Part shown: positions 1 to 7,305 of the stretch, in pieces | Numbering within the stretch: the first letter of the stretch is position 1 | How the letters are laid out: every line of letters starts with the position of its first letter | Assembly: GCA_965368115.1 (NCBI GenBank) | Contig: CBDULQ010000108.1 | Span: forward strand, 1-12,008 | DNA from: CBDULQ01 sp965368115 | GTDB lineage: Bacteria; Pseudomonadota; Gammaproteobacteria; SZUA-229 | Direction: 5' to 3' | Length of the DNA stretch: 12,008 bases | Position numbers and translations under genes: made by a program | Notes under the pieces: generated by a model | What the model saw: the letters and a program-made list of their open reading frames with translations, nothing else | Database searches by the model: none | Told to the model about the DNA's origin: nothing

Positions 1-1
1 G

Positions 2-910
2 ATGAAGCCCTTCGTCTATCTGCTGGCGCTGGCACAGCCGGCGCGCTGGACGCTGGCCACGCCGCTATACGACGAGCCCATCTCGGTTCCCCTGTCGCGC
101 GGGCAGCAGTGGTCGCCGGAAAACTTCGATCACCAGAGCCACGGTCAGCTGCCGCTGATCGATGCCTTGTCGCGTTCGTACAATCAGGCCACGGTGCGTC
201 TGGGCATGGAGGTCGGCGTTGATCGTCTGTCGCGGCTGATCGAAGCGCTGGCCGGATTCGAGCCGCCGGCGCACCCGTCGCTGTTGCTGGGTGCCGCCGA
301 CCTGAGCCCGCTACAGACCACCCAGCTGTATCAGTTTCTGGTGTCAGGCGGCCGCCTGGAGCATCTGCGCGCGGTGCGCGGCGTACTGGATGTCGAAGGC
401 AACGCGCTGGCCCTCTACGAGCATGAGCCGACCGCAGCGCAGCGCGGTGATGAACTGGCGACCAAGCTGGTCACTCTGGCGCTGCAGCAGACGGTGGAAA
501 GCGGCACCGCGCGGCGACTGCAGGCAGATGGTCTTGGATGGCTGCATCTGGCCGGCAAGACCGGCACCAGCAATGACAGTCGCGACAGCTGGTTCGCCGG
601 CTTTTCAGAAGATCGCCTGGGGGTAGTCTGGCTGGGGCGGGACGATAACCAGAGTACCGGCCTGACCGGCGCCTCCGGTGCGTTGCAGATCTGGCGCGAT
701 GTGATGCAACAACTGCCGTTGCAGGATCTCGACCTGCAACCGCCGCCGGGGATCGATCTGCAGTGGATCGATCCGCAAAGCGGCGGATTATCTAAAAAAG
801 GTTGTCTGGGTGCGGTAGAATTGCCGTTTATTTCCGGCAGCGAACCGACAACGAGGGCTGAATGCGAATCACCCGGTTTACTGGACAGACTCCGCGGACT
901 GTTCAACTGA
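2..910 (+). CDS. mrcB: Penicillin-binding protein 1B, C-terminal transpeptidase part (5' end outside window)
   Basis: This is the 3' portion of a bifunctional class A penicillin-binding protein, an inner-membrane enzyme that polymerises glycan strands and cross-links peptidoglycan peptides in the periplasm. The window opens inside the transpeptidase domain: the first residues (MKPFVYLLAL) match the region just after the catalytic serine of the SxxK motif, so the lysine of SxxK is residue 2 and the serine lies upstream of the window. The SxN motif is SYN at residues 59-61 and the KTGT motif is at residues 186-189, followed by the usual SRDSWFAGF. Order and spacing fit PBP1b better than PBP1a. 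About 300 residues are present of a protein usually near 800. The ATG at base 2 is internal methionine, not a start. The 3' end overlaps the next gene by 49 nt. Confidence is high for the family and good for the 1B assignment. Confidence 0.9.
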   Translation: MKPFVYLLALAQPARWTLATPLYDEPISVPLSRGQQWSPENFDHQSHGQLPLIDALSRSYNQATVRLGMEVGVDRLSRLIEALAGFEPPAHPSLLLGAADLSPLQTTQLYQFLVSGGRLEHLRAVRGVLDVEGNALALYEHEPTAAQRGDELATKLVTLALQQTVESGTARRLQADGLGWLHLAGKTGTSNDSRDSWFAGFSEDRLGVVWLGRDDNQSTGLTGASGALQIWRDVMQQLPLQDLDLQPPPGIDLQWIDPQSGGLSKKGCLGAVELPFISGSEPTTRAECESPGLLDRLRGLFN

Positions 911-1392
911 GACTCCCCCTTTATATAGTGACTCTGCTGAGTGTATGGCTGATCAATTCCTGTACACCCATCGGCCCGCAGGACAAATGGGACCCGCTGC
1001 AGGAGCAGACGACAACCACCGAGCAACCCGCCAGCACCGGCATCAGCCGTAGCGACGAGCGCATGTCGCCGGCCATGGCCGATCTGATCCGGCGCGCCGA
1101 TGCCGCCATCGAACAACAGCAATGGCCGGTGGCGACCGGTATTCTGGAACGGGCACTGCGCATCAATCCAAAGCAGGCCGAAGCCTGGACCCGCATGGCG
1201 GTGGTCAACCTGGGCAAGCAGAATCCGCAGCAGGCGTTGCAGATGGCGAAAAAATCCAATCGCTATGCCCGTGACGACAATGCCCTTAAAGCCTACAACT
1301 GGCTGCTCATGTCCCGTGCTTACGAAAGTCTCGGCAACACTGCACAGGCCGAACAGGCGCTGGCCACCAGTCGGAGCCTGCAAGCTCGATGA
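862..1392 (+). CDS. TPR-repeat lipoprotein
   Basis: This encodes a 176-residue protein with an N-terminal export signal (hydrophobic stretch about residues 18-32) ending in a lipobox-like INSC, so Cys34 is the likely lipidation site. After a Thr/Gln-rich linker, residues about 70-170 form helical tetratricopeptide-type repeats (AIEQQQWPVATGILERALR, then AWTRMAVVNLGKQNPQQAL, then a third repeat with NWLLMSRAYESLGNTAQAEQAL). TPR proteins are protein-protein scaffolds; its place directly behind mrcB suggests a cell-envelope role, perhaps with PBP1b, but that is inference. The ATG at 862 has a GAGG ribosome binding site at 853-856. The gene overlaps mrcB by 49 nt in a different frame, and its stop overlaps the helicase start in ATGA (1389-1392), which suggests translational coupling. 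No specific gene name is recognised. Confidence 0.85.
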   Translation: MRITRFTGQTPRTVQLRLPLYIVTLLSVWLINSCTPIGPQDKWDPLQEQTTTTEQPASTGISRSDERMSPAMADLIRRADAAIEQQQWPVATGILERALRINPKQAEAWTRMAVVNLGKQNPQQALQMAKKSNRYARDDNALKAYNWLLMSRAYESLGNTAQAEQALATSRSLQAR

Positions 1393-3332
1393 AGCCTTCT
1401 GAACTCCTGGGCCGGGAAGGGCCGTTTAGCGTTAGTCTGCCCGGTTTCATCCCGCGCGCCGGCCAGCAGGGGCTGAGCACGGCGATCGACGAGGTGATCC
1501 GCGAGCATGATATTCTCATCGCCGAAGCGGGCACCGGCACCGGCAAGACCTTTGCCTACCTGGTGCCGGCCCTCATGTCCGGCAAGAAAACCCTGATCTC
1601 CACCGGAACCCGCCATCTGCAGGATCAGCTGTTTCACCGCGACCTGCCGATGGTGATGAAAACCCTCGGCTTCAGTGTTTCCAGCGCTTTATTAAAAGGG
1701 CGCGCCAATTACCTGTGCAGTTATCGCATGAAGATCGCCGGTCAGCAGGGTTACCTGACGCCGGAAACCCAGGATCACCTGCAACGCATTCGCAGCTGGA
1801 GCAAGCAGACGCGTAGCGGCGACATCGCCGAGATGAGCGAGATTACCGAAGACGCACGCATCTGGCCGCTGGTGACCTCGACGGTGGACAATTGCCTGGG
1901 CTCGGACTGTGACGACTGGAACGACTGTCATGTGGTGAAGGCGCGCCGCGCCGCCCAGGAAGCGGACATCGTCGTCATCAACCATCACCTGCTGCTGGCG
2001 GATATGGCCATCAAGGAAGAGGGCTTCGGAGAACTGCTGCCCAGTGCGGAAACCTTCATCATCGATGAGGCGCACCAGTTGCCGGATATCGCGTCACGCT
2101 TTTTTGGCCAGGCCATCAGCAGTCGCCAGCTCAACAACCTGCTCAGTGACGTGATTGCCGAGCAGGTGAAAGATGCGCCGGATATGAATGAATTGCGTGA
2201 ACGTGCCGATCGCGTCAAAACCACGATTGCCGACGTGCGACTGGCGCTGGGCGACAGCAACCAGCGCGACGCCTGGAACAGAATTCAGCACAAACCGGCG
2301 CTGGTTAAAGCACGGGATCAGCTGCAGACAACACTGGACGCACTGGCGGAAGCACTGGAACTGGCGGCCGATCGGGGCAAGGGGCTGGAACAGTGTTACG
2401 AGCGTTGCATGCAGATCAAAAATCGATTGCAGTTGTATGGCAGCAACCAGGTCGTCGACGAAGACAACGTCGATCAGCGTTACATCTACTGGTATGAAAC
2501 CTTCAGCAAGGGATTCGTGCTGTACATGACGCCGCTGGACGTAGCTGGTGTGTTTCGCCAGCATCAACAGGGTTTGTCCGGCGGCTGGATCTTTACCTCG
2601 GCGACCCTGCAGGTGGGCAAGGATTTCGATCATTTTGCACACAGCCTGGGTATCGACGACTACCGTAGCGGCAACTGGGAAAGTCCCTTCGACTACCCGC
2701 AGCAAAGTTTGCTTTACGTGCCGCAAAACCTGCCCGAGCCGTCCAGTTTCGATTACACCAAACAGTTACTGGAACAGGTGATACCTGTACTGGAGGCCAG
2801 TGGCGGTCGTGCGTTTCTACTGTTCACCAGTTACCGCGCCCTGCATGAAGCGGTGCGCCTGCTCGACGCGCGTATCGATTATCCCTTGCTGGTGCAGGGC
2901 TCGTTGCCCAAGCATCAGTTGTTGCAGAAATTCAAACAGCTGGGTAATGCGGTGTTGCTCGGCACTGGCAGTTTCTGGGAAGGCGTGGATGTGCGCGGCG
3001 AAGCCCTGTCCTGTGTCGTCATCGACAAGTTGCCTTTCGCATCGCCCGGCGATCCGGTGATGCAGGCGCGTCTCGATGCGATTCGCGGCGGCGGCGGTAA
3101 TCCGTTCATGGATTACCAGCTGCCGCAGGCGGTGATTACGCTCAAGCAGGGCGTGGGGCGGTTGATCCGCGACGTCAGCGATTACGGTGTGCTGGTGCTG
3201 GGCGATCCGCGCCTGTTCAGCAAACGTTACGGCAAACTGTTTCTCGATAGCTTGCCGAACATGCCGTTGACCCGGGCGCTCGAGGATGTGCAGGGTTTTT
3301 TCAAAAGTCGGAAAGAAAAGGTCATTGAATGA
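1389..3332 (+). CDS. yoaA: ATP-dependent Fe-S DNA helicase, YoaA/DinG family
   Basis: This 647-residue protein is a superfamily 2 (XPD-like) 5'-3' DNA helicase. The Walker A motif AGTGTGKT has its lysine at residue 53, the DEAH box is at residues 226-229, and the C-terminal motif VI QGVGRLIR lies at 587-594, preceded by the GSFWEGVDVRG segment. Four cysteines (C110, C169, C174, C180) sit between motif I and the DEAH box with the C-x4-C-x5-C spacing of the [4Fe-4S] domain of DinG/YoaA. The length matches YoaA (about 636 in E. coli) better than DinG (about 716), and tsaB lies downstream, as near yoaA in E. coli. In E. coli, YoaA works with the DNA polymerase III chi subunit in tolerance of blocked replication; that role is known for the family and not shown here. 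The start overlaps the upstream stop as ATGA, so translation is probably coupled. Confidence 0.93.
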   Translation: MKPSELLGREGPFSVSLPGFIPRAGQQGLSTAIDEVIREHDILIAEAGTGTGKTFAYLVPALMSGKKTLISTGTRHLQDQLFHRDLPMVMKTLGFSVSSALLKGRANYLCSYRMKIAGQQGYLTPETQDHLQRIRSWSKQTRSGDIAEMSEITEDARIWPLVTSTVDNCLGSDCDDWNDCHVVKARRAAQEADIVVINHHLLLADMAIKEEGFGELLPSAETFIIDEAHQLPDIASRFFGQAISSRQLNNLLSDVIAEQVKDAPDMNELRERADRVKTTIADVRLALGDSNQRDAWNRIQHKPALVKARDQLQTTLDALAEALELAADRGKGLEQCYERCMQIKNRLQLYGSNQVVDEDNVDQRYIYWYETFSKGFVLYMTPLDVAGVFRQHQQGLSGGWIFTSATLQVGKDFDHFAHSLGIDDYRSGNWESPFDYPQQSLLYVPQNLPEPSSFDYTKQLLEQVIPVLEASGGRAFLLFTSYRALHEAVRLLDARIDYPLLVQGSLPKHQLLQKFKQLGNAVLLGTGSFWEGVDVRGEALSCVVIDKLPFASPGDPVMQARLDAIRGGGGNPFMDYQLPQAVITLKQGVGRLIRDVSDYGVLVLGDPRLFSKRYGKLFLDSLPNMPLTRALEDVQGFFKSRKEKVIE

Positions 3333-3389
3333 ACCTGAACAAAAACCAGCCGTGTTTTTTCGCGAGTTAACACCGGGCCTGTTCTTATT

Positions 3390-4073
3390 ATGAAAATACT
3401 CGCCCTGGATACCGCCACCGAAGCCTGTTCCGCCGCCCTGTATATCGACGGGCAGATCGAACAGCGTTTTCAGCTGGCGCCCCGTGAACATACCCAGCTG
3501 ATCCTGACCATGGCGCAGGAACTGTTGCAACAGGCCGATGTATCCGTGCAGCAACTGGATGCGCTGGCCTTCGGTCGTGGTCCCGGTTCATTCACCGGCG
3601 TGCGTATCGCCAGCGGCGTGGTGCAGGGCATGGCTTATGCCGCCGAGTTGCCGGTGTTGCCGATTTCCACCCTGGCGGCCATGGCCTGGTCGGTTTATCG
3701 GGAACAGGGTCACCCGCGGGTGATCAGCGCCATCGACGCGCGCATGGGGCAGGTGTACATCGCGGCTTATGAAATGAATCAGCACGGTGTGCAACGGCTG
3801 CAGGCGGAGCAGGTGATCAATCCGGCGGACTACCTGGCGCCTGACGGTGACTGGGTCGGTGTCGGTACCGGCTGGGGTGATTGCGGCGAGCCGCTGGTGG
3901 TGCAACTCGGCACGCGACTAAAGCAGCGTGATGGCGAAGCCCTGCCCCGTGCGGACGCCATGGTGCAGCTGGCGGTCGAGGATTTTAAGCGCGGGCTGGC
4001 CGTGCCCGCCGCGCAGGCGGTACCGGTCTACCTGCGTGACAACGTGGCCAAAAAAGCTAATCCGATCACATAG
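3390..4073 (+). CDS. tsaB: tRNA threonylcarbamoyladenosine biosynthesis protein TsaB
   Basis: TsaB (formerly YeaZ) is the non-catalytic partner that, with TsaD and TsaE, helps transfer threonylcarbamoyl to A37 of ANN-decoding tRNAs in the cytoplasm. The 227-residue product begins MKILALDTATEACSAALY, a typical start of this ASKHA-fold family, and carries the diagnostic FGRGPGSFTGVRIA segment near residues 62-75. Length is close to that of E. coli TsaB (231). The start at 3390 is set by homology; I see no clear ribosome binding site in front of it. It lies 57 nt after yoaA, an adjacency also seen in E. coli, and probably belongs to the same transcript. TsaB is widely essential in bacteria. No truncation or missing motif is apparent. 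Confidence 0.95.
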   Translation: MKILALDTATEACSAALYIDGQIEQRFQLAPREHTQLILTMAQELLQQADVSVQQLDALAFGRGPGSFTGVRIASGVVQGMAYAAELPVLPISTLAAMAWSVYREQGHPRVISAIDARMGQVYIAAYEMNQHGVQRLQAEQVINPADYLAPDGDWVGVGTGWGDCGEPLVVQLGTRLKQRDGEALPRADAMVQLAVEDFKRGLAVPAAQAVPVYLRDNVAKKANPIT

Positions 4074-4145
4074 ATATCAGCGCACGCATGAGGTAACATA
4101 GCCCCCCGTCGAGCCGCTGTAGCGGCGGTAGAAGTAAAGAATTCC

Positions 4146-5247
4146 ATGACTATCGAAATCAACCCCATCCTCAATCAGATCGAAGACCTCACCGAGCGTA
4201 GCAAGGCGCTGAGGGGGTATCTTTGACTTTGACGTCAAGAAAGAACAGTTAGACGAAGTCTGTCGCGAACTGGAACAACCCGATGTGTGGAACGATCCGG
4301 AACGGGCTCAGAAGCTTGGCCAGGATCGCGCGCGCCTGGAAAAAGTGGTGCTGACGTTGGAGAAAATGGCCAACGGCCTGTCCGACGCTCGTGAACTGCT
4401 GGAGATGTCCGTCGAAGAAAATGACGAAGACAGCGTTAATGCCGTCGAAGCAGACCTGGCCGATATGGAAAAGGAGATTGCCGATCTCGAATTCCAGCGC
4501 ATGTTCTCCGGTGAAATGGACGCCAGCAATGCCTACCTCGATATCCAGGCCGGTTCCGGCGGCACCGAGGCCCAGGACTGGGCGGAGATGCTGTTGCGCA
4601 TGTACCTGCGCTGGGGCGAGCGCCACGGTTTCAAAACCGAACTGATGGAAGCTTCAGCCGGCGATGTGGCCGGTATCAAGAGCGCGACCATTCGTTATGA
4701 AGGCGAATATGCCTACGGCTGGTTGCGCACCGAAACCGGTGTGCATCGTCTGGTGCGTAAGTCGCCGTTCGATTCCGGTAATCGTCGGCACACCTCCTTC
4801 TCGTCCGTGTTCGTGTCGCCTGAAGTGGACGATGACATCGATATCGATATCAATCCGGCGGATTTGCGTATCGATGTTTACCGGGCCAGCGGCGCCGGTG
4901 GTCAGCACGTTAACCGAACCGAATCCGCGGTACGTATTACCCACAACCCGACCGGCATCGTGGTGCAGTGCCAGAACGATCGATCGCAACATAAAAACAA
5001 AGCCACGGCGATGAAGCAGTTGAAAGCAAAACTCTACGAGCTGGAAATGCAGAAACGCCAGGGCGATCAGCAGGCGCTGGAAGATTCCAAATCCGATATC
5101 GGCTGGGGTAGCCAGATTCGTTCTTACGTACTCGACCAGTCACGTATCAAGGATCTGCGCACCGGAGTCGAAACCGGCAATACCCAGGCGGTGCTGGATG
5201 GCGGCCTGGATATGTTTATCGAAGCCAGCCTGAAAAGCGGCCTGTAA
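4146..5247 (+). CDS. prfB: Peptide chain release factor 2, expressed by programmed +1 frameshift
   Basis: RF2 reads UAA and UGA stop codons and triggers peptide release. The gene is read in two frames: codons 1-26 from the ATG at 4146 to CTT at 4221-4223, followed in frame by TGA at 4224-4226; skipping T4224 puts the ribosome in the +1 frame (GAC TTT GAC...) that is open to the TAA at 5245-5247. The joined product is 366 residues, against 365 in E. coli. The stop-codon reading tripeptide SPF is at residues 206-208 and the catalytic GGQ at 251-253. The residue five positions before the GGQ glutamine region is Ala247, where E. coli K-12 has the unusual Thr246. A weak AAAGA ribosome binding site precedes the ATG. 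Annotation pipelines that ignore the shift would start the gene at 4285 and lose the first 46 residues. lysS follows closely, as in E. coli. Confidence 0.96.
4212..4227 (+). promoter_or_regulatory. Programmed +1 ribosomal frameshift site of prfB
   Basis: The string AGGGGGTATCTTTGAC matches the classical prfB recoding site: an internal Shine-Dalgarno-like AGGGGG (4212-4217), a 3-nt spacer, the slippery CTT codon (4221-4223) and a TGA stop followed by C. When RF2 is scarce the TGA is decoded slowly, the CTT tRNA slips one base and full-length RF2 is made, giving negative autoregulation. All elements are visible; the mechanism is established for E. coli. Confidence 0.96.
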
Positions 5248-5291
5248 TTAATTGAAAACCGATGCGCCCCGTTGCGCAAAGCTTGAATGCC

Positions 5292-6806
5292 ATGACTGAA
5301 AACGAAGAAACAACCCTGACCCCGGAAGACGAAAACAAACTGATCGCCCAGCGTCGGGAAAAGCTTTCCGCACTGCGCGAACAGGGCAATGCTTTCCCCA
5401 ATGATTTTCGCCGCGACGCACTGGCTGCCGAACTGCATGCCGCTTACGGTGAACTGAGTGCAGAAGAGCTGCAGGAAAAACAGGTGCGGGTGAAAGTCGC
5501 CGGTCGTATGATGGCGAAACGCATCATGGGTAAGGCGAGTTTTGCGCAGGTACAGGATATGTCCGGTCGTATACAGATTTTTCTGCAGCGTGATGCGCTG
5601 CCGGAAGGCGTGTACAACGACGGTTTCAAGAAGTGGGATATTGGCGACATCGTCGGTGCCGAAGGCGTGATGTTCAAGACCAAAACCGGTGAGCTATCCA
5701 TCAAGGTCGACCAGGTTTATCTGCTGACCAAATCCCTGCGCCCACTGCCGGAAAAATTCCACGGCCTGTCCGACCAGGAAACCCGTTATCGCCAGCGCTA
5801 TGTCGACCTGGTGATGAACCAGGAAGTGCGCGACACGTTTCGTGTTCGTTCGAAAATCATTTCCTACATCCGTCGCTATTTCGAAGACCGCGGTTACCTG
5901 GATGTGGAAACCCCGATGCTGCAAAGCATTCCCGGCGGCGCCACCGCACGACCGTTCGAGACTCACCACAATGCACTGGACATGCCTATGTTCATGCGTA
6001 TCGCGCCCGAGTTATACCTCAAGCGTCTGGTGGTCGGCGGTTTCGAAAAAGTATTCGAAATCAATCGCAACTTCCGTAACGAAGGTGTCTCCACCCGGCA
6101 TAACCCGGAATTTACCATGCTGGAGTTCTACCAGTCCTACGCGGACTATCATGATCTGATGGATATCACCGAAGAACTGCTGCGCGGCATCGCCGAAAAC
6201 ATCATCGGCACCACCCAGATCCAATACGGCGAAGACACCTACGACTTCGGCAAACCCTTCGCGCGCATGACCGTGTTCGATTCCATTCTGCATTTCAATC
6301 AGGAGATCAAAGCCGAGGACCTGGCCGACCTGGATAAAGCAAAACAGATCGCCGAGGGCATGGGTATTCCGCTGAAGGATACTTATGGCATGGGCAAGGT
6401 GCAGATCGAAATCTTCGAGAAAACCGTCGAGCACCGCTTGATGGACCCCACTTTCATCACCGAATACCCGACCGAAGTATCACCTCTGGCCAGAAGAAAT
6501 GACACCAACCCCTTCGTCACCGATCGTTTCGAATTCTTCGTCGGCGGTCGCGAAATCGCCAACGGTTTCTCCGAGCTCAACGACGCGGAAGACCAGGCCG
6601 AGCGTTTCATGGCCCAGGTCGCCGAGAAAGAAGCCGGTGACGATGAAGCCATGTATTACGATGCGGATTATATCCGCGCCCTGGAACACGGCCTGCCACC
6701 CACGGCGGGTGAGGGTATCGGCATCGACCGACTGGTGATGCTGTTCACCGACTCGCCGTCGATTCGGGATGTGATTCTATTTCCGCATATGCGACCGGAG
6801 ATCTGA
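5292..6806 (+). CDS. lysS: Lysyl-tRNA synthetase, class II
   Basis: This cytoplasmic enzyme charges tRNA-Lys with lysine. Starting at 5292 it has 504 residues, against 505 in E. coli LysS. The N-terminal OB-fold anticodon-binding domain (about residues 55-145) is followed by the class II catalytic core: motif 1 region GYLDVETPMLQ, motif 2 FEINRNFRNEGVSTRHNPEF, and motif 3 GEGIGIDRLVMLFTDSPSIR near the C-terminus. An in-frame ATG at 5262 would add ten residues (MRPVAQSLNA) that look unlike the family; the product from 5292 begins MTENEETTLT and reaches the conserved RREKLSALREQG at the usual distance. Neither start has a strong ribosome binding site. The gene lies 44 nt after prfB, as in E. 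coli, and ends at an intrinsic terminator, so prfB-lysS is probably one transcription unit. Confidence 0.95.
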   Translation: MTENEETTLTPEDENKLIAQRREKLSALREQGNAFPNDFRRDALAAELHAAYGELSAEELQEKQVRVKVAGRMMAKRIMGKASFAQVQDMSGRIQIFLQRDALPEGVYNDGFKKWDIGDIVGAEGVMFKTKTGELSIKVDQVYLLTKSLRPLPEKFHGLSDQETRYRQRYVDLVMNQEVRDTFRVRSKIISYIRRYFEDRGYLDVETPMLQSIPGGATARPFETHHNALDMPMFMRIAPELYLKRLVVGGFEKVFEINRNFRNEGVSTRHNPEFTMLEFYQSYADYHDLMDITEELLRGIAENIIGTTQIQYGEDTYDFGKPFARMTVFDSILHFNQEIKAEDLADLDKAKQIAEGMGIPLKDTYGMGKVQIEIFEKTVEHRLMDPTFITEYPTEVSPLARRNDTNPFVTDRFEFFVGGREIANGFSELNDAEDQAERFMAQVAEKEAGDDEAMYYDADYIRALEHGLPPTAGEGIGIDRLVMLFTDSPSIRDVILFPHMRPEI

Positions 6807-6831
6807 TAACTTCGGGTTATAGGTAAAAAAG

Positions 6832-6854
6832 AAACCGGCTTCGGCCGGTTTTTT
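6832..6854 (+). terminator. Rho-independent terminator after lysS
   Basis: A perfect 8-bp stem AAACCGGC/GCCGGTTT (6832-6839 and 6844-6851) closes on a stable TTCG tetraloop and runs into a T tract ending at 6854. It sits 25 nt after the lysS stop and closes the prfB-lysS unit. It also marks the border between the conserved block and the accessory DNA. Confidence 0.93.
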
Positions 6855-7215
6855 AATGCGCGTAAAAAATGTAGACGATCCAGGCGCAGGGGTGTTCAAG
6901 GCAATGTCTAAAACCCGAATGTTTGACCGGTCAGGCCATGCCGAATATTCCGTAATACCCGACCAGAATCGCCGCCTATCTAAAATCCGGAATCCGTAGC
7001 AGTCGTATGGCTTGGAACAAGGCAGGGGATTATGGCCACTGCATAACGTGTATTCGAACAACGAGCAGAGAATAATTTGAGCAGGATTTAAGTGGTTGTG
7101 TGTGATAGGCTTTTTCTGGAAATAAAATCCGTATTTCTGGTATAGGGTTTCGTCACGTAAAAACCGGAATGAGTCGGGTGGCTGGTGGTTGATGATCGAG
7201 CTGGCGGGGTTTGTT

Positions 7216-7245
7216 CTGGGATATGCAGCACGCCGCCTATCCCAG
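7216..7245. repeat. 8-bp perfect inverted repeat
   Basis: CTGGGATA at 7216-7223 and TATCCCAG at 7238-7245 are exact reverse complements separated by 14 nt. The right arm includes the end of a CCGCCTAT copy. No T tract follows, so it is not a standard terminator. It lies about 60 nt before the methyltransferase start and could be an operator, or a piece of a folded recombination site. Confidence 0.5.
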
Positions 7246-7252
7246 TAAAATA

Positions 7253-7280
7253 CGGCGAGCCGCCTATTCAACTATTATGC
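7253..7280 (+). other. Possible degenerate right half of an attC site
   Basis: The stretch CGGC-GA-GCCG, then CCTATTCAACT, then ATTATGC resembles the right half of the attC-like site at 7924-8001 (CGGC-TC-GCCG, then TTTAACTGGTC, then GTTATGC). If real, it would mark the left edge of the methyltransferase cassette, 25 nt before its ATG. Against it, the core would be ATT instead of the required GTT, and no paired left half is seen at a normal distance. It may be a mutated site or chance. Confidence 0.3.
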
Positions 7281-7305
7281 CTGCAAAAAGCAATAAAGAG
7301 AAAAT

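Larger units (their letters stand above)
6855..7305. other. 451-bp stretch without a convincing gene
   Basis: No open frame here has recognisable protein character. The stretch holds three copies of the octamer CCGCCTAT (6972-6979, 7233-7240, 7260-7267), the first two inside the longer shared CGCCGCCTATC (6970-6980, 7231-7241), an 8-bp inverted repeat around 7216-7245 and a palindrome CGGCGAGCCG at 7253-7262. Base composition becomes more A+T rich than in the genes to the left. It may be the remnant of a decayed cassette or a left boundary of the cassette array; nothing in it proves either. Confidence 0.5.

Noticed and set aside
415..1383. 322-residue open frame on the - strand opposite mrcB and the TPR gene
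   Set aside because: It is a shadow frame of two well-supported + strand genes; the product is low in recognisable motifs and rich in Arg, Ser, Gly and Cys, as antisense frames in GC-rich DNA often are.
4113..4126. Terminator at GCCGCT/AGCGGC between tsaB and prfB
   Set aside because: The loop is only 2 nt, the stem is 6 bp, and no T tract follows; it is at most a small palindrome.
5262..5291. Upstream lysS start at 5262
   Set aside because: It adds ten residues unlike the LysS family, without a better ribosome binding site; the length from 5292 matches the family.
7216..7267. CRISPR-like repeat from the CCGCCTAT copies
   Set aside because: The copies are too short and irregularly spaced (253 and 27 nt apart), with no cas gene in the window.
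6777..7271. 164-residue open frame on the - strand across the lysS end, its terminator and the gap
   Set aside because: It reads backwards through the lysS 3' end and the terminator hairpin (KKPAEAGFF comes from the stem), has no domain or ribosome binding site, and looks like a chance open frame.
7041..7280. attC site from GCATAAC at 7041 to ATTATGC at 7274
   Set aside because: At 240 bp it is far longer than attC sites, the inner boxes do not pair, and the right core lacks the required GTT.
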